Assembly (NCBI RefSeq): GCF_000800455.1
Contig: NZ_CP007456.1
Location: 1,922,001 to 1,986,000 of the forward strand
Length of the DNA: 64,000 nucleotides
From: Bifidobacterium catenulatum PV20-2
GTDB lineage: Bacteria > Actinomycetota > Actinomycetes > Actinomycetales > Bifidobacteriaceae
Direction: 5' to 3'
Shown: positions 35,763-45,246 of the stretch, in pieces
Numbering within the stretch: position 1 is the first letter of the stretch
Layout of the letters: the number at the start of each line of letters is the position of its first letter
Notes under the pieces: generated by a model
Seen by the model: only the letters and a program-made list of their open reading frames with translations
What the model was told of the DNA's origin: nothing
Database searches by the model: none
Position numbers and translations under genes: made by a program

Positions 35763-36975
35763 TCCTTCTGAATCCAGTATGTCGAAACCATCGTCTTCCA
35801 ACCAATGCGAGGAAGCCGACACCGCGAATCTCACCATCGCCTGCGACGCACTGTATCTATGTGCCTGCGCCATAAAAGGAACCTTGGCTGATCCTCAGCG
35901 GCTGGAGCGTATAGACTCAGAAGCTTTATGGGATTTCGCTGACCGACAATCCATTCTGGGCTGCGTGGCCATGGCCCTTCCGCTCGAACATATGGAACAG
36001 TCGGAGCGGTGGCAGAAGGCATTGGCCATTTACTCCCGTCGAGCTCTGCTTTTAGACGCCGAACGCAATCGTATCTTCGCTTGGCTGGATGAGCAGGGCA
36101 TCCGTCATAGCCAGCTCAAAGGCAGCTTGATGAAGGATTATTATCCGGCTTTGGGCATGAGGTATATGGCGGATAATGATTTCTGGTTCGATTCACAACA
36201 TGCGAATGAACTGCGCGCGTTTATGGAGGCGTCAGGTTACATGTGTGAATCTTTCAACCATGGTGTTCATGACGTGTATTTGAAACAGCCGTTGCTGAAT
36301 TTCGAACCTCATTATTCGTTATTTTCAGAATCCAAATATCCGAAATGGCATCGGTATTTCCGTGACGCACTGTCACAGGCTCCCGTAATGGAATCCACCG
36401 AATGCGAAGCACGAATGTCGATGGAGGATTTCTATCTGCATCACATTTGCCATGCCGCAAAGCATCTTTGGGGCAGCGGCACAGGGGTGCGCGCTTTGGT
36501 TGATGAGATGGTCATGTTGAAACGTTTTTCATCGACTTTGGATTGGCAGCTTATTCAACAGCGCTGCAAACAGCTTGACGTTGCCGTTTTGGAAGCCCAG
36601 TTTCGTCGCGTGGCCCAACTTTTCCTTGACGGAAAAGTGCTTGTTTCCCATGATCTTCAGGAGCAGGATAACCGATTGCTGCAGGCGATGGCTTTGGCGA
36701 ACACGTATGGCACCATCCAACAGCAGATTCTCAACAAGCTTGACAATATCAGGAAACAGACGGACGGCAGTGCGACCGACCGGAAGATCCGTTTTATCTA
36801 CGTGTGGAAGCGTCTTTTTCCGCCGCTGAGCGACATGGCCGAATGGATACCCGTTCTGCGCACATGGCCGGTGTTGTATCCTGCCGTGTGGGTTTTCCGC
36901 ATGGCACGCTTCCTGATTGCTCCCCCTCGTTGGAAGAAAATGTTGAGTGAACTATCAACGATTCGCAAGCATTAA
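35755..36975 (+). CDS. Nucleotidyltransferase family protein (NTP_transf_5-like)
   Basis: 406 residues from TTG 35755, which overlaps the kinase stop and has GGAG nine bases upstream (ATG 35779 is possible). HSQLKGSLMKDYYPALGMRY followed by MADNDFWFD fits the NTP_transf_5 pattern (K-G...R-x-x-x-D-x-D), and FYLHHICHAAKHLW is the downstream helical block. Relatives accompany HprK-like kinases and PqqD-type proteins in peptide-modification clusters, where they may add nucleotides or sugar phosphates. Its 3' end overlaps that of the convergent ABC gene by 4 bases. Confidence 0.82.
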   Translation: MSNPSESSMSKPSSSNQCEEADTANLTIACDALYLCACAIKGTLADPQRLERIDSEALWDFADRQSILGCVAMALPLEHMEQSERWQKALAIYSRRALLLDAERNRIFAWLDEQGIRHSQLKGSLMKDYYPALGMRYMADNDFWFDSQHANELRAFMEASGYMCESFNHGVHDVYLKQPLLNFEPHYSLFSESKYPKWHRYFRDALSQAPVMESTECEARMSMEDFYLHHICHAAKHLWGSGTGVRALVDEMVMLKRFSSTLDWQLIQQRCKQLDVAVLEAQFRRVAQLFLDGKVLVSHDLQEQDNRLLQAMALANTYGTIQQQILNKLDNIRKQTDGSATDRKIRFIYVWKRLFPPLSDMAEWIPVLRTWPVLYPAVWVFRMARFLIAPPRWKKMLSELSTIRKH

Positions 36976-38783
36976 ACATGTATCACCTGGTCAGCCAAGG
37001 CAAGCGCCGCTGGCCTATGAGTGACCATGATGATGGTTCTGCCTTCCAACTGCTTCAAGCGGCTCAGCACTTCCCGTTCAGTAGATTCGTCCAATGCGCT
37101 GGTGCATTCATCAAGCAGTAGTACACGGCGTCCGCTGAATACGGATCGGGCGATGGCCAGTCGTTGCATCTGACCTTCGGAAAGGCCCGAGCCATGCTCA
37201 CCCAGCTCAGTGTCCATGCCGTGCGGCAGCTGCTGCACGAAATCTTCGGCACAGGCCACCCATAATGCCTGATCAAGCCGCTCCTGATCTTTCATGGCTT
37301 GCGCGTCTCCGAATGCCAGGCATGCTCGAATCGTGCCTTGCATCAGTCCATTGCCTTGCGGAACATAAGCGAACCACTGCCGTGTTCCCCTATCCAAGGG
37401 TGCCGCTAACCCGTTATTGAGCACCGCCTGGCATGTTCCATGTTCCGGATGATACAGTCCAAGCAACAGTTTAAGTATGGTTGATTTTCCCGCTCCGCTG
37501 GCCCCCACCAGAACCGCACATTCCTCTTTACGAACCGTCATTGTGAAATGATTCAGCACCCGCAAGCCGCCGTTCGACTGGTCTTGCAGTGGATGATACG
37601 CGAACGTGACATCATTCAGGCATAGTTGATCAAAATCGCATGTTTCATTGAACGTTCCTTCATCAAACCAACTATCTTGATTATCTGAATTATCTTGATT
37701 ATCTAAAACATTTGGATTATTCGGATTATTTCCGGGAAAATATCGCTTTTCAACGATTTCCACATGACAATCATATTCAAGTTCCATCAGTCGTTCCGCA
37801 CTGGCCGTCATGGCATAAAATCGTGGCACATACGAACTGATGTTGGCGATCGGCGACTGAATCTGCGAAACCAATTGCACTACGGCAACAAAAGTACCGT
37901 AAGAAAGCACGCCCTGCATAATACCCCATCCGCACCAAATCGCGCCAATAACATAGGCACCGTTAATAGCCAGGGAAAAGCCGATATTGCACATGTTCCA
38001 AAACCGGTTGCGCTGCATACGCGCACATTTATGGACATCCATAGCCTGCCCTGTTTCAAAAACCATATCCCGCTCTTTTGAAAAAGCACGAATCACTGCA
38101 AGATTCGACAGGCATTCCATAACCAGTATGCGGAATCGGCCATCCGCTTCCTGAATACGCCTATGCAATTTCTTCAATGTTTTTCGGAACACGTAGGAGG
38201 CGGCCACCACCGCCAAACCACCTATAACCAGCAGCAATGCCAACTGCGGCAGCATAAAAGCCAGTAATGCCATGGCCCCCGCCAGCTTGGCGACCATACT
38301 GAGCACTCCGGGAATGATTTCCGCCACGCCATTCGCCACCACTTGCGCATCATTGGTGAGACGGTTCATCCACTCCCCTGAATGCACTGCAGAAACACAT
38401 TCATAATCACCCAGCAAAGCCGCATTCACCAGTCTGTTTTTGTACGCGTTCTCCAACGAGGCTCGGGTCAGTTCGCTGGCATAGCGATCAACGGCCTGCA
38501 ACACCGCCTGCAACACGACCAACGCCACCAAGGCAAACGCCATTTCGATGAAACTATGCGTATTGGCCGCAACGGCATAATCAATAAGCTCTTTAAGCAA
38601 GAAAGCCATGCATACGCCGGACAAACCAATCAGCACTTGCGCCAACGCAAGCACAGCCACCAATGGAGCACGTTTCTTGGACGTACGCCAAATCCAACGC
38701 AAGGTGCGCGCCGGAGCCTCAGTACCGGCTAGCCGTTGAATCTCGTTTGCATTGCCCTCGCCAGCTCTATCAGACGTATGCAT
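36972..38783 (-). CDS. ABC exporter (TMD-NBD) of the RiPP-like operon
   Basis: 603 residues: six TM segments, then a nucleotide-binding domain with Walker A GASGAGKST, signature LSEGQMQRLAIARSVF, Walker B VLLLDECTSALD and the H-loop VTHRPAAL. It has no N-terminal C39 peptidase, so leader removal must be done by another enzyme, presumably the S26-like one upstream. Between TMD and NBD is an unusual Asn/Asp-rich insert (GNNPNNPNVLDNQDNSDNQD) encoded by short imperfect DNA repeats at about 37675-37740. Overlaps the peptidase gene by 55 bp. Last gene of the minus operon. Confidence 0.87.
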   Translation of the reverse strand: MHTSDRAGEGNANEIQRLAGTEAPARTLRWIWRTSKKRAPLVAVLALAQVLIGLSGVCMAFLLKELIDYAVAANTHSFIEMAFALVALVVLQAVLQAVDRYASELTRASLENAYKNRLVNAALLGDYECVSAVHSGEWMNRLTNDAQVVANGVAEIIPGVLSMVAKLAGAMALLAFMLPQLALLLVIGGLAVVAASYVFRKTLKKLHRRIQEADGRFRILVMECLSNLAVIRAFSKERDMVFETGQAMDVHKCARMQRNRFWNMCNIGFSLAINGAYVIGAIWCGWGIMQGVLSYGTFVAVVQLVSQIQSPIANISSYVPRFYAMTASAERLMELEYDCHVEIVEKRYFPGNNPNNPNVLDNQDNSDNQDSWFDEGTFNETCDFDQLCLNDVTFAYHPLQDQSNGGLRVLNHFTMTVRKEECAVLVGASGAGKSTILKLLLGLYHPEHGTCQAVLNNGLAAPLDRGTRQWFAYVPQGNGLMQGTIRACLAFGDAQAMKDQERLDQALWVACAEDFVQQLPHGMDTELGEHGSGLSEGQMQRLAIARSVFSGRRVLLLDECTSALDESTEREVLSRLKQLEGRTIIMVTHRPAALALADQVIHV

Positions 38784-39205
38784 GCTCGTTTGTACACCAA
38801 TCTTACGGGGGTGGTCATAGCGATATATCGCGAATACGCACGATATGAACGGTCTTCAACCGTACGCTCGCGACCGTTATGGGTATAGCCGGTCAGTATT
38901 CCAAGCACCTGGCTGGACTGAATAGGTTGGTCCGAATATGCGCAATTATCGCCACGAGTAATGATCTCATGCTCTTCGACATGTACGATGCGGTGCAGAA
39001 TATAAGCACCCCGATAGTCTTTGAACAGTATGACATCACCCCGTTTAAGCTTCGGAATGTCCGCCTCGGCACACAGCCGAATGGTGACGTCATCTCGCCC
39101 CTGCCGCAATAACGGCAACATGCTGACGCCCTGAAAACGGTACGTCAGCATGCCATATCGCCGTAGATAATCCTCTATGCCGAGGCTATTGGCATGCTCA
39201 CTCAT
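38729..39205 (-). CDS. S24/S26 family peptidase, SipW-like
   Basis: 158 residues from ATG 39205 overlapping the PqqD stop. FQGVSMLPLLRQG holds the nucleophile Ser28; RGDVILFKDY and YILHRIVHVEEHE follow, with His71 at the place where SipW/archaeal-type signal peptidases use His rather than Lys. ITRGDNCAYSD is the third conserved block. No clear TM segment is present, unlike housekeeping signal peptidases. In this operon it is the likely leader peptidase for the 35-aa peptide or maturase of the exported product. Confidence 0.83.
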   Translation of the reverse strand: MSEHANSLGIEDYLRRYGMLTYRFQGVSMLPLLRQGRDDVTIRLCAEADIPKLKRGDVILFKDYRGAYILHRIVHVEEHEIITRGDNCAYSDQPIQSSQVLGILTGYTHNGRERTVEDRSYRAYSRYIAMTTPVRLVYKRACIRLIELARAMQTRFNG

Positions 39206-39458
39206 CGAGCGCGTCAATAGCACGCAACATTTCAAGCACGTATGCTACGCCCGCTTGGGCTTCCAGCTCGTCAACCTCATACCTTTCCAAGCATGCGCCA
39301 ACCAGCTGGCTTTCCGTGGCACCCGCCTTGAGCATCTCCACAATGTACGCCGCGGTACTATTGCTGCGCACCAGTCCAGAAAAAGCCTGCGAGTCAACCG
39401 AAATCATGACATGCTCGGCATCAGTGTTGTGCGTAACGAAAGAAGATTTAAGCTTCAC
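39198..39458 (-). CDS. PqqD-family RiPP recognition element (RRE)
   Basis: 86 residues from GTG 39458 with AAGGA seven bases upstream. The winged-helix PqqD fold is evident: SFVTHNTDAEHVMISVDSQAF-type strands, SNSTAAYIVEMLKAGATESQ and a C-terminal helix VAYVLEMLRAIDALDE. Such stand-alone RREs (B1 proteins in lasso clusters) bind the leader peptide and bring it to processing enzymes. It sits 33 bp after the precursor-like gene, as expected. Confidence 0.88.
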   Translation of the reverse strand: MKLKSSFVTHNTDAEHVMISVDSQAFSGLVRSNSTAAYIVEMLKAGATESQLVGACLERYEVDELEAQAGVAYVLEMLRAIDALDE

Positions 39459-39491
39459 GCTGCAATCCTTTATTCGATTGCGAATAAATCG

Positions 39492-39599
39492 TCAGAGGCT
39501 GAGCGGAATCTCCGGAGTGGTGTTACCGCTGGTGCGGATAATGTCTTCATTGTTCAGCTGAACGGCTTCCATGTGCGGAGCAGACCAGGTTTCCTTCAT
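39492..39599 (-). CDS. Precursor-like 35-residue peptide (putative RiPP precursor)
   Basis: ATG 39599 overlaps the TGA of the protease gene (ATGA) and is preceded by a perfect GGAGG, so translation is coupled. The peptide starts MKETWSAPHMEAVQLN and ends NTTPEIPLSL. The Trp-x-x-Pro-x-Met-Glu pattern parallels the aromatic-x-x-Pro-x-Leu recognition motif of lasso-type leaders. A Thr-Ser-Gly precedes the last ten residues, which would be the core. It lies directly before an RRE gene. No cyclase gene is in the window, so the final product may be a linear, phosphorylated or nucleotidylated peptide (inference). Confidence 0.7.
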   Translation of the reverse strand: MKETWSAPHMEAVQLNNEDIIRTSGNTTPEIPLSL

Positions 39600-42500
39600 C
39601 GTTGACCTCCAAGAAAATCACTTGCGGCTTGATTATACACGTACAAAGCCCTGACCAAATCGCATAGCTTCGTTTGTGAAGTATCTTGCCCATACAGTTC
39701 CATTACACTATAAGCATACGTCAAAGGAGCTACTTGGATGGTCTGGGCGGATCCATCACCGCCCTTGACAACCACCTGATGCATGTTTCCAAGGTCTTTA
39801 GACGGTATATTGCTGATTTTGAGCTGGTATTTTCCATCCGAGCGCAACTGTGGAGACATAGTCTTACCATCGATCGCAAACGTGTACCCGCCAATGGACT
39901 GCCCATTCGAAAGGGTGAAGACCAAATTGAGGCTGGTACGCGTTTCAAGATCCAGCGAAGCCGCCGTCAATTGAATGCCGTTCACCTGACCGTTTTTCTG
40001 AAGTTCGTATTGCTTCAACACATCAGCAGTGACGGCAGTGTTCGAATCGACCTGACCTGCTTCGTCGGCATGATAGTTGAAAAGACGCTGGGCGCACCTG
40101 CCATAGTTATCCATGGCAACAGCCAGTTTCTTGAATTTCTCATCTTGCGAATTATCTTTCACATAATTCAAGAAAGATGTCACTTTATACGAGAAACCGC
40201 CATTATTTCCGTAACTGCCGTTCGACGTTTTAATAGGCACCTGAGTTCCGTCGGAAAGCCTGATCGTGGCAGTGAATATGTCGTTCATCTCCTTGGCCAC
40301 GATCTCATACGTGAATTTATATCGTCCATCGTTTTGCAGATGATTCTTAACATACGACGTCTTATCGGCACAGCCTTCCTTCGAGAAGGTGATGGTCGCA
40401 CCACTATCGTTCTTCACCCGATCCGGCAGACTCTTCGCGAAAATATTGACGCCAATCTCACCAAGCAATGTCAACGATGCGGCATCAAACGTTACCGCGG
40501 GAATGGTGCTGGAAGACGCGCTTTCACCGTTTCCTCCGGGAGCGACCGAATCACCGACCGTTTGATACCGCACAGTCAGCATGTTCGCCGAGTAGTCGGC
40601 GGCAGCCATATACAGCTTGTTTCCTATCATCACCGCGTCCAAGCTGGAACTAGCGGAAACCGCGAAACGTCCATTCTGCTCGGCGAATGTCGTCGGCGAG
40701 TTCAAGTCAGCAGCGAAGCTTTTCCCCACACCCGTGTTGTCTAAAGCGACTACGAACAGTTGTTTGAGGCCTCCAGAAAGGGCGAGTCCCACGCAATTCG
40801 CCGGCAGACCCGTCACCTCGTCAGTTTGCTGCAGTTCGCCATCTGCATTGAATTTCATCAGCGAATACGATCCTTGCGAAGATCCGGATTGGTAACTCAA
40901 AACATAGGTTGACCCGTCTCCAGCCATGGCTGCATCTAACATGGCTACGGCATTGCCGGTCGACGTTAACGCGTTCCAGCTGCCATTGCGCAAAGACATG
41001 ACCACTGTTCGCTGATCGGAGTACACGATGGCGGGATTGCCGCCAATCTCCGTCAATACAGCCTTGCTGATGCTTCCGGACGTAAACAATGGACCCAACT
41101 TGATGAGCGTATCGCCATCATACTGGTATACCTGCTGCGTGGCGGACTTGCCCCAGTCAGCTCCATTACTGGCAAAAACGCAAAGCTTGCTTCCGACAAC
41201 AGCGAGACTTGCGGCATTACCTTGCCCAGTCAGTGATATCGTTCCGACCTGCTGCCAGACATTGTCAGAGAAACGGTACAGCTTCGCCCCGGCCGCACTG
41301 TAGTTTTGCGTCAACAGGTACAGATGATCCTTGTACCAGGCGATTGTGGTGGCATAGCTCGCCGCGTCAGCAATGGGGCTTCCCAGTTGCTTCCATGACG
41401 AACCATCGTAGAGGTATACGGTGGCGCTGTTCGACGTGTTTTTCACCACATACAGGTTCGTTCCGTCCGTGGCTGTAGACGTATTCCAGATCCCTTGAGA
41501 GTTGAATCCTTCCGGAACGTCACCTGTTTCGCTCCATGATCCCGAATCAGCCTGATAATCCGCGAATTCAAGATCGAATGTGCAGCTGCCATCGCCATCC
41601 GTGACAGCCGTGATTTTGATTCCGGAATTGATGCCGTTCGAGTATACGAGCGCATCGTCATTGAATGAGGCGTTCAAGTCCGTTGAGCCTATGGCATTGC
41701 GGAACGTTCCGGTCGCATTGATGACTGCGTTCTGTGCGGAAATATACGAACTTGAAGTATTACCGTCGCCGCCCTTGTATGTATTATCAGTGTCTGCCGG
41801 ACGGAAAACATACACATTATACCCTTGACTTGATGGAGCGGCATTGCCCTCGTCATCAAGCGCAGGATTGACACGATACACAATAAGTCCGCTGGCTCCA
41901 ATGTACTTGTCCATAACGTCGGAACCGATGTAGCCATTCCCTTTATGCCTGTATTCGATAACAAAATACTCATTGCTGTTCAGCGGGCTTTTCACCTTGA
42001 TGGCTTGCTGGCCACTGCCAATACTGTGCAACGTGTACGTTCCGGCCTGATTCACTTCGTTCAGGATCGTCCACCCGAGTCTTTCCCGAGTAATGGCCAG
42101 CGGCCATGAATAGCTTCCGGAACTAGCCATGTTGTCCCAAATGGCAACAGGTTTGTTCACAGTATCGCCATTGCTTCCGCGCACATACAAATCCTTCGCT
42201 CCCAACGTGTGCATGTATTCATGCGCGCTGACACCACCCGCACTGTACGAATACGCTGGAACGCCCGATTGCGTTTGTGCGGTACCAGATGAGAACGACT
42301 TAGAATCAATAAGATTGAATTCGGCAACATCCAAAGAGCCGAGTTTCACACCTTGGCCACCGATATTACTGCTATGCGAGGTCCATCCGTTGAGGCCTGC
42401 AGGTACCTGCGGAATGACGGTGAGGCAATCCACGTAGGAATCCGCGTTGGTGTTCACCTCAGAAGTGTCGAAATTCGGATACCTTTGTTGGAACTTGGCC

Positions 42501-43084
42501 AGCGCATCCTTAGCTAGCGCGGCATCATCAAGATATGCGCTGTTCGCTTTGGACGCGTAATAGCTAGCCTCATGGTCGAGCGTGAGATATTCGACGTGCA
42601 AATCGTTTGTGGTTTGCGGGAAAGAACTGATGAGATCATGCTTCCCCTGCGAATACGTGTAAATGAGGTCTCGCACACTGGGAGCAGAGTACTGGCGGTT
42701 CACAGCATTGTAATCGAGCATGAACCGATGCCATATCGTATCGGTTTCATCATACGCATACATCGAGTTAAAACCAGTCCACGCCTGAGTGGTGGTTCCA
42801 TCCTGCTTGCTGACCGTCTCATAGTCGCCCACGGTGTCTCCAGCGAATCGCACCAGCAGAACAAGGTTGCCTTGACCAACCGTGCCCGTTCCAGAATCCG
42901 TGCGCCTTGCAGGCACCGAATCCAAATCCGTAGGCAAAGGAGCTGCGCCTCCGGTCATAATCGTGCTATCCGTACCGCCAGAGGCAATCGGAGCGACGTC
43001 TTCGTCAGCAATCGCCAAATCAGCGGAAACGGCAGAGCCTACAACCAACGCAGTGGAAAGCAGTAGTCCCATCATTCTCTTCAT
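39596..43084 (-). CDS. Large secreted M6-type zinc metalloprotease
   Basis: 1162 residues. Signal peptide MKRMMGLLLSTALVVGSAVS with a cut near ADLAIA. The M6/immune-inhibitor-A-like catalytic domain has GGVSAHEYMHTLGAKDLYVR: the zinc motif HExxH is His288-His292. The middle (about 530-870) looks like a beta-propeller of bladed repeats (STATDGTNLYVVKN, TIAWYKDHLYLLTQN, LAVVGSKLCVFAS). The C-terminal 300 residues include repeated beta-domains. No LPXTG or TM anchor, so it is released or bound non-covalently. It is the first gene of the operon encoding the precursor-like peptide, RRE, peptidase and exporter, an unusual partner for a RiPP. Confidence 0.85.
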   Translation of the reverse strand: MKRMMGLLLSTALVVGSAVSADLAIADEDVAPIASGGTDSTIMTGGAAPLPTDLDSVPARRTDSGTGTVGQGNLVLLVRFAGDTVGDYETVSKQDGTTTQAWTGFNSMYAYDETDTIWHRFMLDYNAVNRQYSAPSVRDLIYTYSQGKHDLISSFPQTTNDLHVEYLTLDHEASYYASKANSAYLDDAALAKDALAKFQQRYPNFDTSEVNTNADSYVDCLTVIPQVPAGLNGWTSHSSNIGGQGVKLGSLDVAEFNLIDSKSFSSGTAQTQSGVPAYSYSAGGVSAHEYMHTLGAKDLYVRGSNGDTVNKPVAIWDNMASSGSYSWPLAITRERLGWTILNEVNQAGTYTLHSIGSGQQAIKVKSPLNSNEYFVIEYRHKGNGYIGSDVMDKYIGASGLIVYRVNPALDDEGNAAPSSQGYNVYVFRPADTDNTYKGGDGNTSSSYISAQNAVINATGTFRNAIGSTDLNASFNDDALVYSNGINSGIKITAVTDGDGSCTFDLEFADYQADSGSWSETGDVPEGFNSQGIWNTSTATDGTNLYVVKNTSNSATVYLYDGSSWKQLGSPIADAASYATTIAWYKDHLYLLTQNYSAAGAKLYRFSDNVWQQVGTISLTGQGNAASLAVVGSKLCVFASNGADWGKSATQQVYQYDGDTLIKLGPLFTSGSISKAVLTEIGGNPAIVYSDQRTVVMSLRNGSWNALTSTGNAVAMLDAAMAGDGSTYVLSYQSGSSQGSYSLMKFNADGELQQTDEVTGLPANCVGLALSGGLKQLFVVALDNTGVGKSFAADLNSPTTFAEQNGRFAVSASSSLDAVMIGNKLYMAAADYSANMLTVRYQTVGDSVAPGGNGESASSSTIPAVTFDAASLTLLGEIGVNIFAKSLPDRVKNDSGATITFSKEGCADKTSYVKNHLQNDGRYKFTYEIVAKEMNDIFTATIRLSDGTQVPIKTSNGSYGNNGGFSYKVTSFLNYVKDNSQDEKFKKLAVAMDNYGRCAQRLFNYHADEAGQVDSNTAVTADVLKQYELQKNGQVNGIQLTAASLDLETRTSLNLVFTLSNGQSIGGYTFAIDGKTMSPQLRSDGKYQLKISNIPSKDLGNMHQVVVKGGDGSAQTIQVAPLTYAYSVMELYGQDTSQTKLCDLVRALYVYNQAASDFLGGQR

Positions 43085-43207
43085 AATCTTCTCTTTCTAG
43101 GGAAATGATAGAGACTATCGAATCACATCTTTCGTAATCCGATATCAAAATCCTAACCGACTCAGCATAATCATGCTTAATCGCCGGTCACTGACGGCCA
43201 CCGTCAT

Positions 43208-43828
43208 CTAAGCCCACATATTGTAGGCGGTAGTGGACCGCACAGAACAAATCTGCGAGCGAACAGGCGCCATACCCACGCCGTAATGCTTTTTCATGCT
43301 CTTCAGCATGGTTCGCAGAGCATTATTGGTTTGGTTGGCCGCGATACGGAACTTGTCGAACGACTTGCCGTGCGGGTCATCGATATCTTTGGGAGTGGGC
43401 AACATCGGACGAATCATGGAAGAGACTTTGATAACGGATGCAAGACGCTCCTGGATGGTCAGTCCGCTTACCATGCCGTTTTGCGCGCAGTATTGGCACA
43501 TATTGGCGAAGTCGTTAAGCAGAAATGTATAACGGACCGCGCCGGGCGCGAGGGCAACGATGTCTTTGCGCTGTTCTTTCTCGAAGCAGAGAATCAGATC
43601 AGCACTCTCAGCCATAGATCGGGTGAGTCTGCGGGATCGGAATCCGCTTGGTTCAATGTTGACGCTGGTCATAAGTCTGGCACTGGACGGATCCATCTGG
43701 CATCGCGGAAGGCCACGCGTGCCGGCGCTGGAAACCTGCACAGTGGTGCCAGCGAGGTAGCGAGTGAGCAAGAGTTCGCCCATAGGCGACCGGCAGATAT
43801 TGCCTGTACAGACGAACATGATATGCAT
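43208..43828 (-). CDS. Low-molecular-weight protein tyrosine phosphatase
   Basis: About 206 residues from ATG 43828. The catalytic P-loop FVCTGNICRSP gives Cys7 and Arg13 (C-x5-R), and DPHGKSFDKF carries the DP general-acid loop. It is longer than the usual 150-170 residues because of an extended C-terminus. It should remove phosphate from the BY-kinase tyrosine tail and so control EPS assembly (Wzb-like role). It is encoded 123 bp upstream of the M6 protease on the same strand. Confidence 0.88.
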   Translation of the reverse strand: MHIMFVCTGNICRSPMGELLLTRYLAGTTVQVSSAGTRGLPRCQMDPSSARLMTSVNIEPSGFRSRRLTRSMAESADLILCFEKEQRKDIVALAPGAVRYTFLLNDFANMCQYCAQNGMVSGLTIQERLASVIKVSSMIRPMLPTPKDIDDPHGKSFDKFRIAANQTNNALRTMLKSMKKHYGVGMAPVRSQICSVRSTTAYNMWA

Positions 43829-44031
43829 ACCGCACACCCCTTTGTATCTCTACCTACTTATGGAAACTACAATCCTCAATCTTACCTCAGGTATAGATAT
43901 TACAATTTGGGGTTTAACCGTTTTACCCCTTAGGGGATACCGCAGGAAACATATACACCTTCGGCAAAGGAGCGTGCTTCTTGAGTTGCAGGCTTATCGC
44001 GGAAGTTCGTTTCCGCCGCCGCTTTCCGCCG

Positions 44032-45048
44032 CTATGCAATGGTTAGGGTGGCAAGCAGTGCGAGATGGTCGGAACCTTGAATCCGCTTGGTTGCAAGATC
44101 AGTTGCACGCACGCCCTTGTCATAAATAATATGGTCGATTTCAGCAATCGGAAATACTGCAGGGAACGTCATATGCAGACCCTCCCCCGCGCTCTGACCA
44201 GCGTCAGTAAAACGATCACCAAGCAAATATCTAAAACTTGCATGATCCCATGTGGAATTAAAATCACCCATCAAAACATATGATTCATTATTGCCATAAT
44301 GCCGTAATTGAGCGATAGAATCCAAACTTTTATTCCATAAACCCTGATTTCTGGGACGCGGAGAAAAAGGATGCACCGACCCGAATCTCACTGTTCTTCC
44401 GTTGAGCACAACGGTTGCAGCAGGAATGCTGCTTGATTCTATAGGAATAAGATTCTCAGTTGCTTCCTGCAACGGATGCGCACTGTACAGCACATTCACA
44501 CCGCCATTATCATGCCATGTAAGCTGCGGAATAACGAAATATGGAAGATAATCTGCGATTCCCTCATCGTTCAGTCTGTTCAGCAAATCCGAAGAAACCT
44601 CTTGCATTGCCAAGACTTCGATATGCTCGTCGCGTATTGTTTCAACGATTTGTTGTGCATCGGCAACACCTTGCTTTGTGTTGAACGTCATAACACGAAC
44701 CGTTGCCATGGGCTGTGCGGCAGGGCTGGCAGCCGGCACAACATACCCCCAATGCCAAGCGACTTGTATGACCACGCATACCGCGCTCAATGCAGCCAAC
44801 GCCCTTCGTTTGCCGATACGGCGAATCGTCAGAGCAAAAACCACAATCACAGCGGAAAGCAAACCCAGCCACGGCATCAGCGCAACAACCAGAGGCACAT
44901 AGCGTTTACCATCAAGATTATTCGGCAGCATGCGCAACAACATCGCCACCACAATGACCGCGGTGACCAACCAAAGCAAAACCGTCAGCAACGTTGAACG
45001 CGTTTCGTGACGCGTTTCATTGCGCTGAACGTCGCCAAGTCGAGTCAT
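44032..45048 (-). CDS. Membrane-anchored endonuclease/exonuclease/phosphatase family protein
   Basis: About 338 residues from ATG 45048, chosen for AAAGGAG six bases upstream. Three TM segments (LLTVLLWLVTAVIVVAMLLR, ALMPWLGLLSAVIVVFALTI and a third near VVPAASPA) precede an EEP domain: MTFNTKQG, VLAMQEVSSD, YVLMGDFNSTWDH and IDHIIYDKG, GSDHLALLA. The metal and catalytic residues (Asn, Glu, Asp/Asn, His) are all present. Similar extracytoplasmic actinobacterial proteins are of unknown substrate; nuclease or lipid phosphodiesterase are both possible. Confidence 0.85.
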   Translation of the reverse strand: MTRLGDVQRNETRHETRSTLLTVLLWLVTAVIVVAMLLRMLPNNLDGKRYVPLVVALMPWLGLLSAVIVVFALTIRRIGKRRALAALSAVCVVIQVAWHWGYVVPAASPAAQPMATVRVMTFNTKQGVADAQQIVETIRDEHIEVLAMQEVSSDLLNRLNDEGIADYLPYFVIPQLTWHDNGGVNVLYSAHPLQEATENLIPIESSSIPAATVVLNGRTVRFGSVHPFSPRPRNQGLWNKSLDSIAQLRHYGNNESYVLMGDFNSTWDHASFRYLLGDRFTDAGQSAGEGLHMTFPAVFPIAEIDHIIYDKGVRATDLATKRIQGSDHLALLATLTIA

Positions 45049-45246
45049 GCGCGCTCCTTTCCTGTTCCATATTCCCGTTTCATCTTCCCGTTCCGCGCAA
45101 TCCGCAATCGTATGCAATCACATGTTGCAACCGATAGTCCCACGCATCGTTTTTCACAACATCTCTCACAACATCTCTTCTCTGAACATTACCCGCGTTC
45201 ATCCCCGCATATATTTCCCGCGCGCATTGAGGATTACGCTTTCACA

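Noticed and set aside
35016..39599. Complete lasso peptide cluster
   Set aside because: Kinase, RRE, exporter and nucleotidyltransferase fit, but no asparagine-synthetase-like cyclase or B2 transglutaminase-type protease is present.
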